A stretch of 5,376 nt of DNA from an uncultured Roseburia sp. (GTDB lineage Bacteria; Bacillota; Clostridia; Lachnospirales; Lachnospiraceae): positions 1 through 5,376 of the forward strand of contig CANDFU010000151.1 in assembly GCA_947384095.1 (NCBI GenBank), in the 5' to 3' direction. A program made the position numbers and the translations under genes. Shown in pieces: positions 5,302-5,376 of this stretch. The notes beneath the pieces were generated by a model that was not told the DNA's origin, searched no databases, and saw only the letters and a program-made list of their open reading frames with translations. Within the stretch, counting starts at the first letter, position 1; each line of letters starts with the position of its first letter.

Positions 5302-5376
5302 ATGCGTGAAGTGGTTACGTTTGAACCAAAAGCAGAGCAGTTTGGCGTATTCTGGAAATATATTACACAGGAAGAT
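5302..5376 (+). CDS. N-terminus of probable CpaF/TadA secretion ATPase, cut by window end
   Basis: Twenty-five codons are visible before the window ends, starting MREVVTFEPKAEQFGVFWKY. AGGGGA (5292-5297) lies four bases before the ATG and the gene starts 24 bases after the small membrane protein, so the two are surely co-transcribed. The fragment lies before any catalytic motif. I assign it tentatively because the segment 'FWKYIT.ED' resembles the N-terminal lead-in of clostridial TadA/CpaF proteins as I remember them, and because an ATPase is expected at this place after a CpaE-like gene. Walker A, Walker B and the Asp/His boxes would lie outside the window. Confidence 0.45.
   Translation, partial: MREVVTFEPKAEQFGVFWKYITQED

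Noticed and set aside
1..5376. CRISPR arrays, tRNA or rRNA genes, insertion sequences
   Set aside because: No regularly spaced repeats, cloverleaf or rRNA-like stretch, or transposase-like ORF with terminal repeats was found by reading.

Overview
The window looks like a chromosomal segment from an anaerobic Gram-positive of the class Clostridia, probably Lachnospiraceae. This is inferred from mid-range GC with an AT-rich intergenic gap, purine-rich Shine-Dalgarno sites, the iron-sulphur (Bacillus/clostridial) type of PurF, the long form of PurB, and a following locus that resembles the reduced Tad/Flp pilus clusters of that family. No database search was possible, so names rest on motifs and remembered family features.

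Left part (1-3140, + strand) is the end of a purine biosynthesis operon. It holds the last codons of what is probably purC, a complete purF (amidophosphoribosyltransferase, all catalytic and Fe-S ligand residues visible), a complete purB (adenylosuccinate lyase), and a strong GC-rich intrinsic terminator. PurF makes the first committed step of IMP synthesis. PurC and PurB act back to back at the SAICAR to AICAR steps, and PurB acts again in AMP synthesis.

Middle (3140-3985, - strand) is a gene convergent with purB. It encodes a LacI-type effector-binding domain with no DNA-binding helix-turn-helix. The absence looks real: an in-frame stop lies just upstream of the start and a strong ribosome binding site sits on it. 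From 3986 to 4297 is an AT-rich divergent regulatory region. It holds a good sigma-70-type promoter pointing right with a perfect 6-1-6 palindrome in its spacer, a long leader with hairpins including an attenuator-like one, and weaker -10-like boxes pointing left.

Right part (4298-5376, + strand) is the start of a probable Tad-type pilus/secretion locus: a 20-codon candidate leader ORF, a CpaE/MinD-like protein with a degenerate Walker A, a 54-residue single-span membrane peptide, and the first 25 codons of a probable CpaF/TadA ATPase. Between the CpaE-like gene and the membrane peptide gene is an unusually clean H-type RNA pseudoknot candidate (9-bp and 7-bp perfect helices, A-rich third loop) ending just before the Shine-Dalgarno. 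This is the most interesting undescribed element I can see here.
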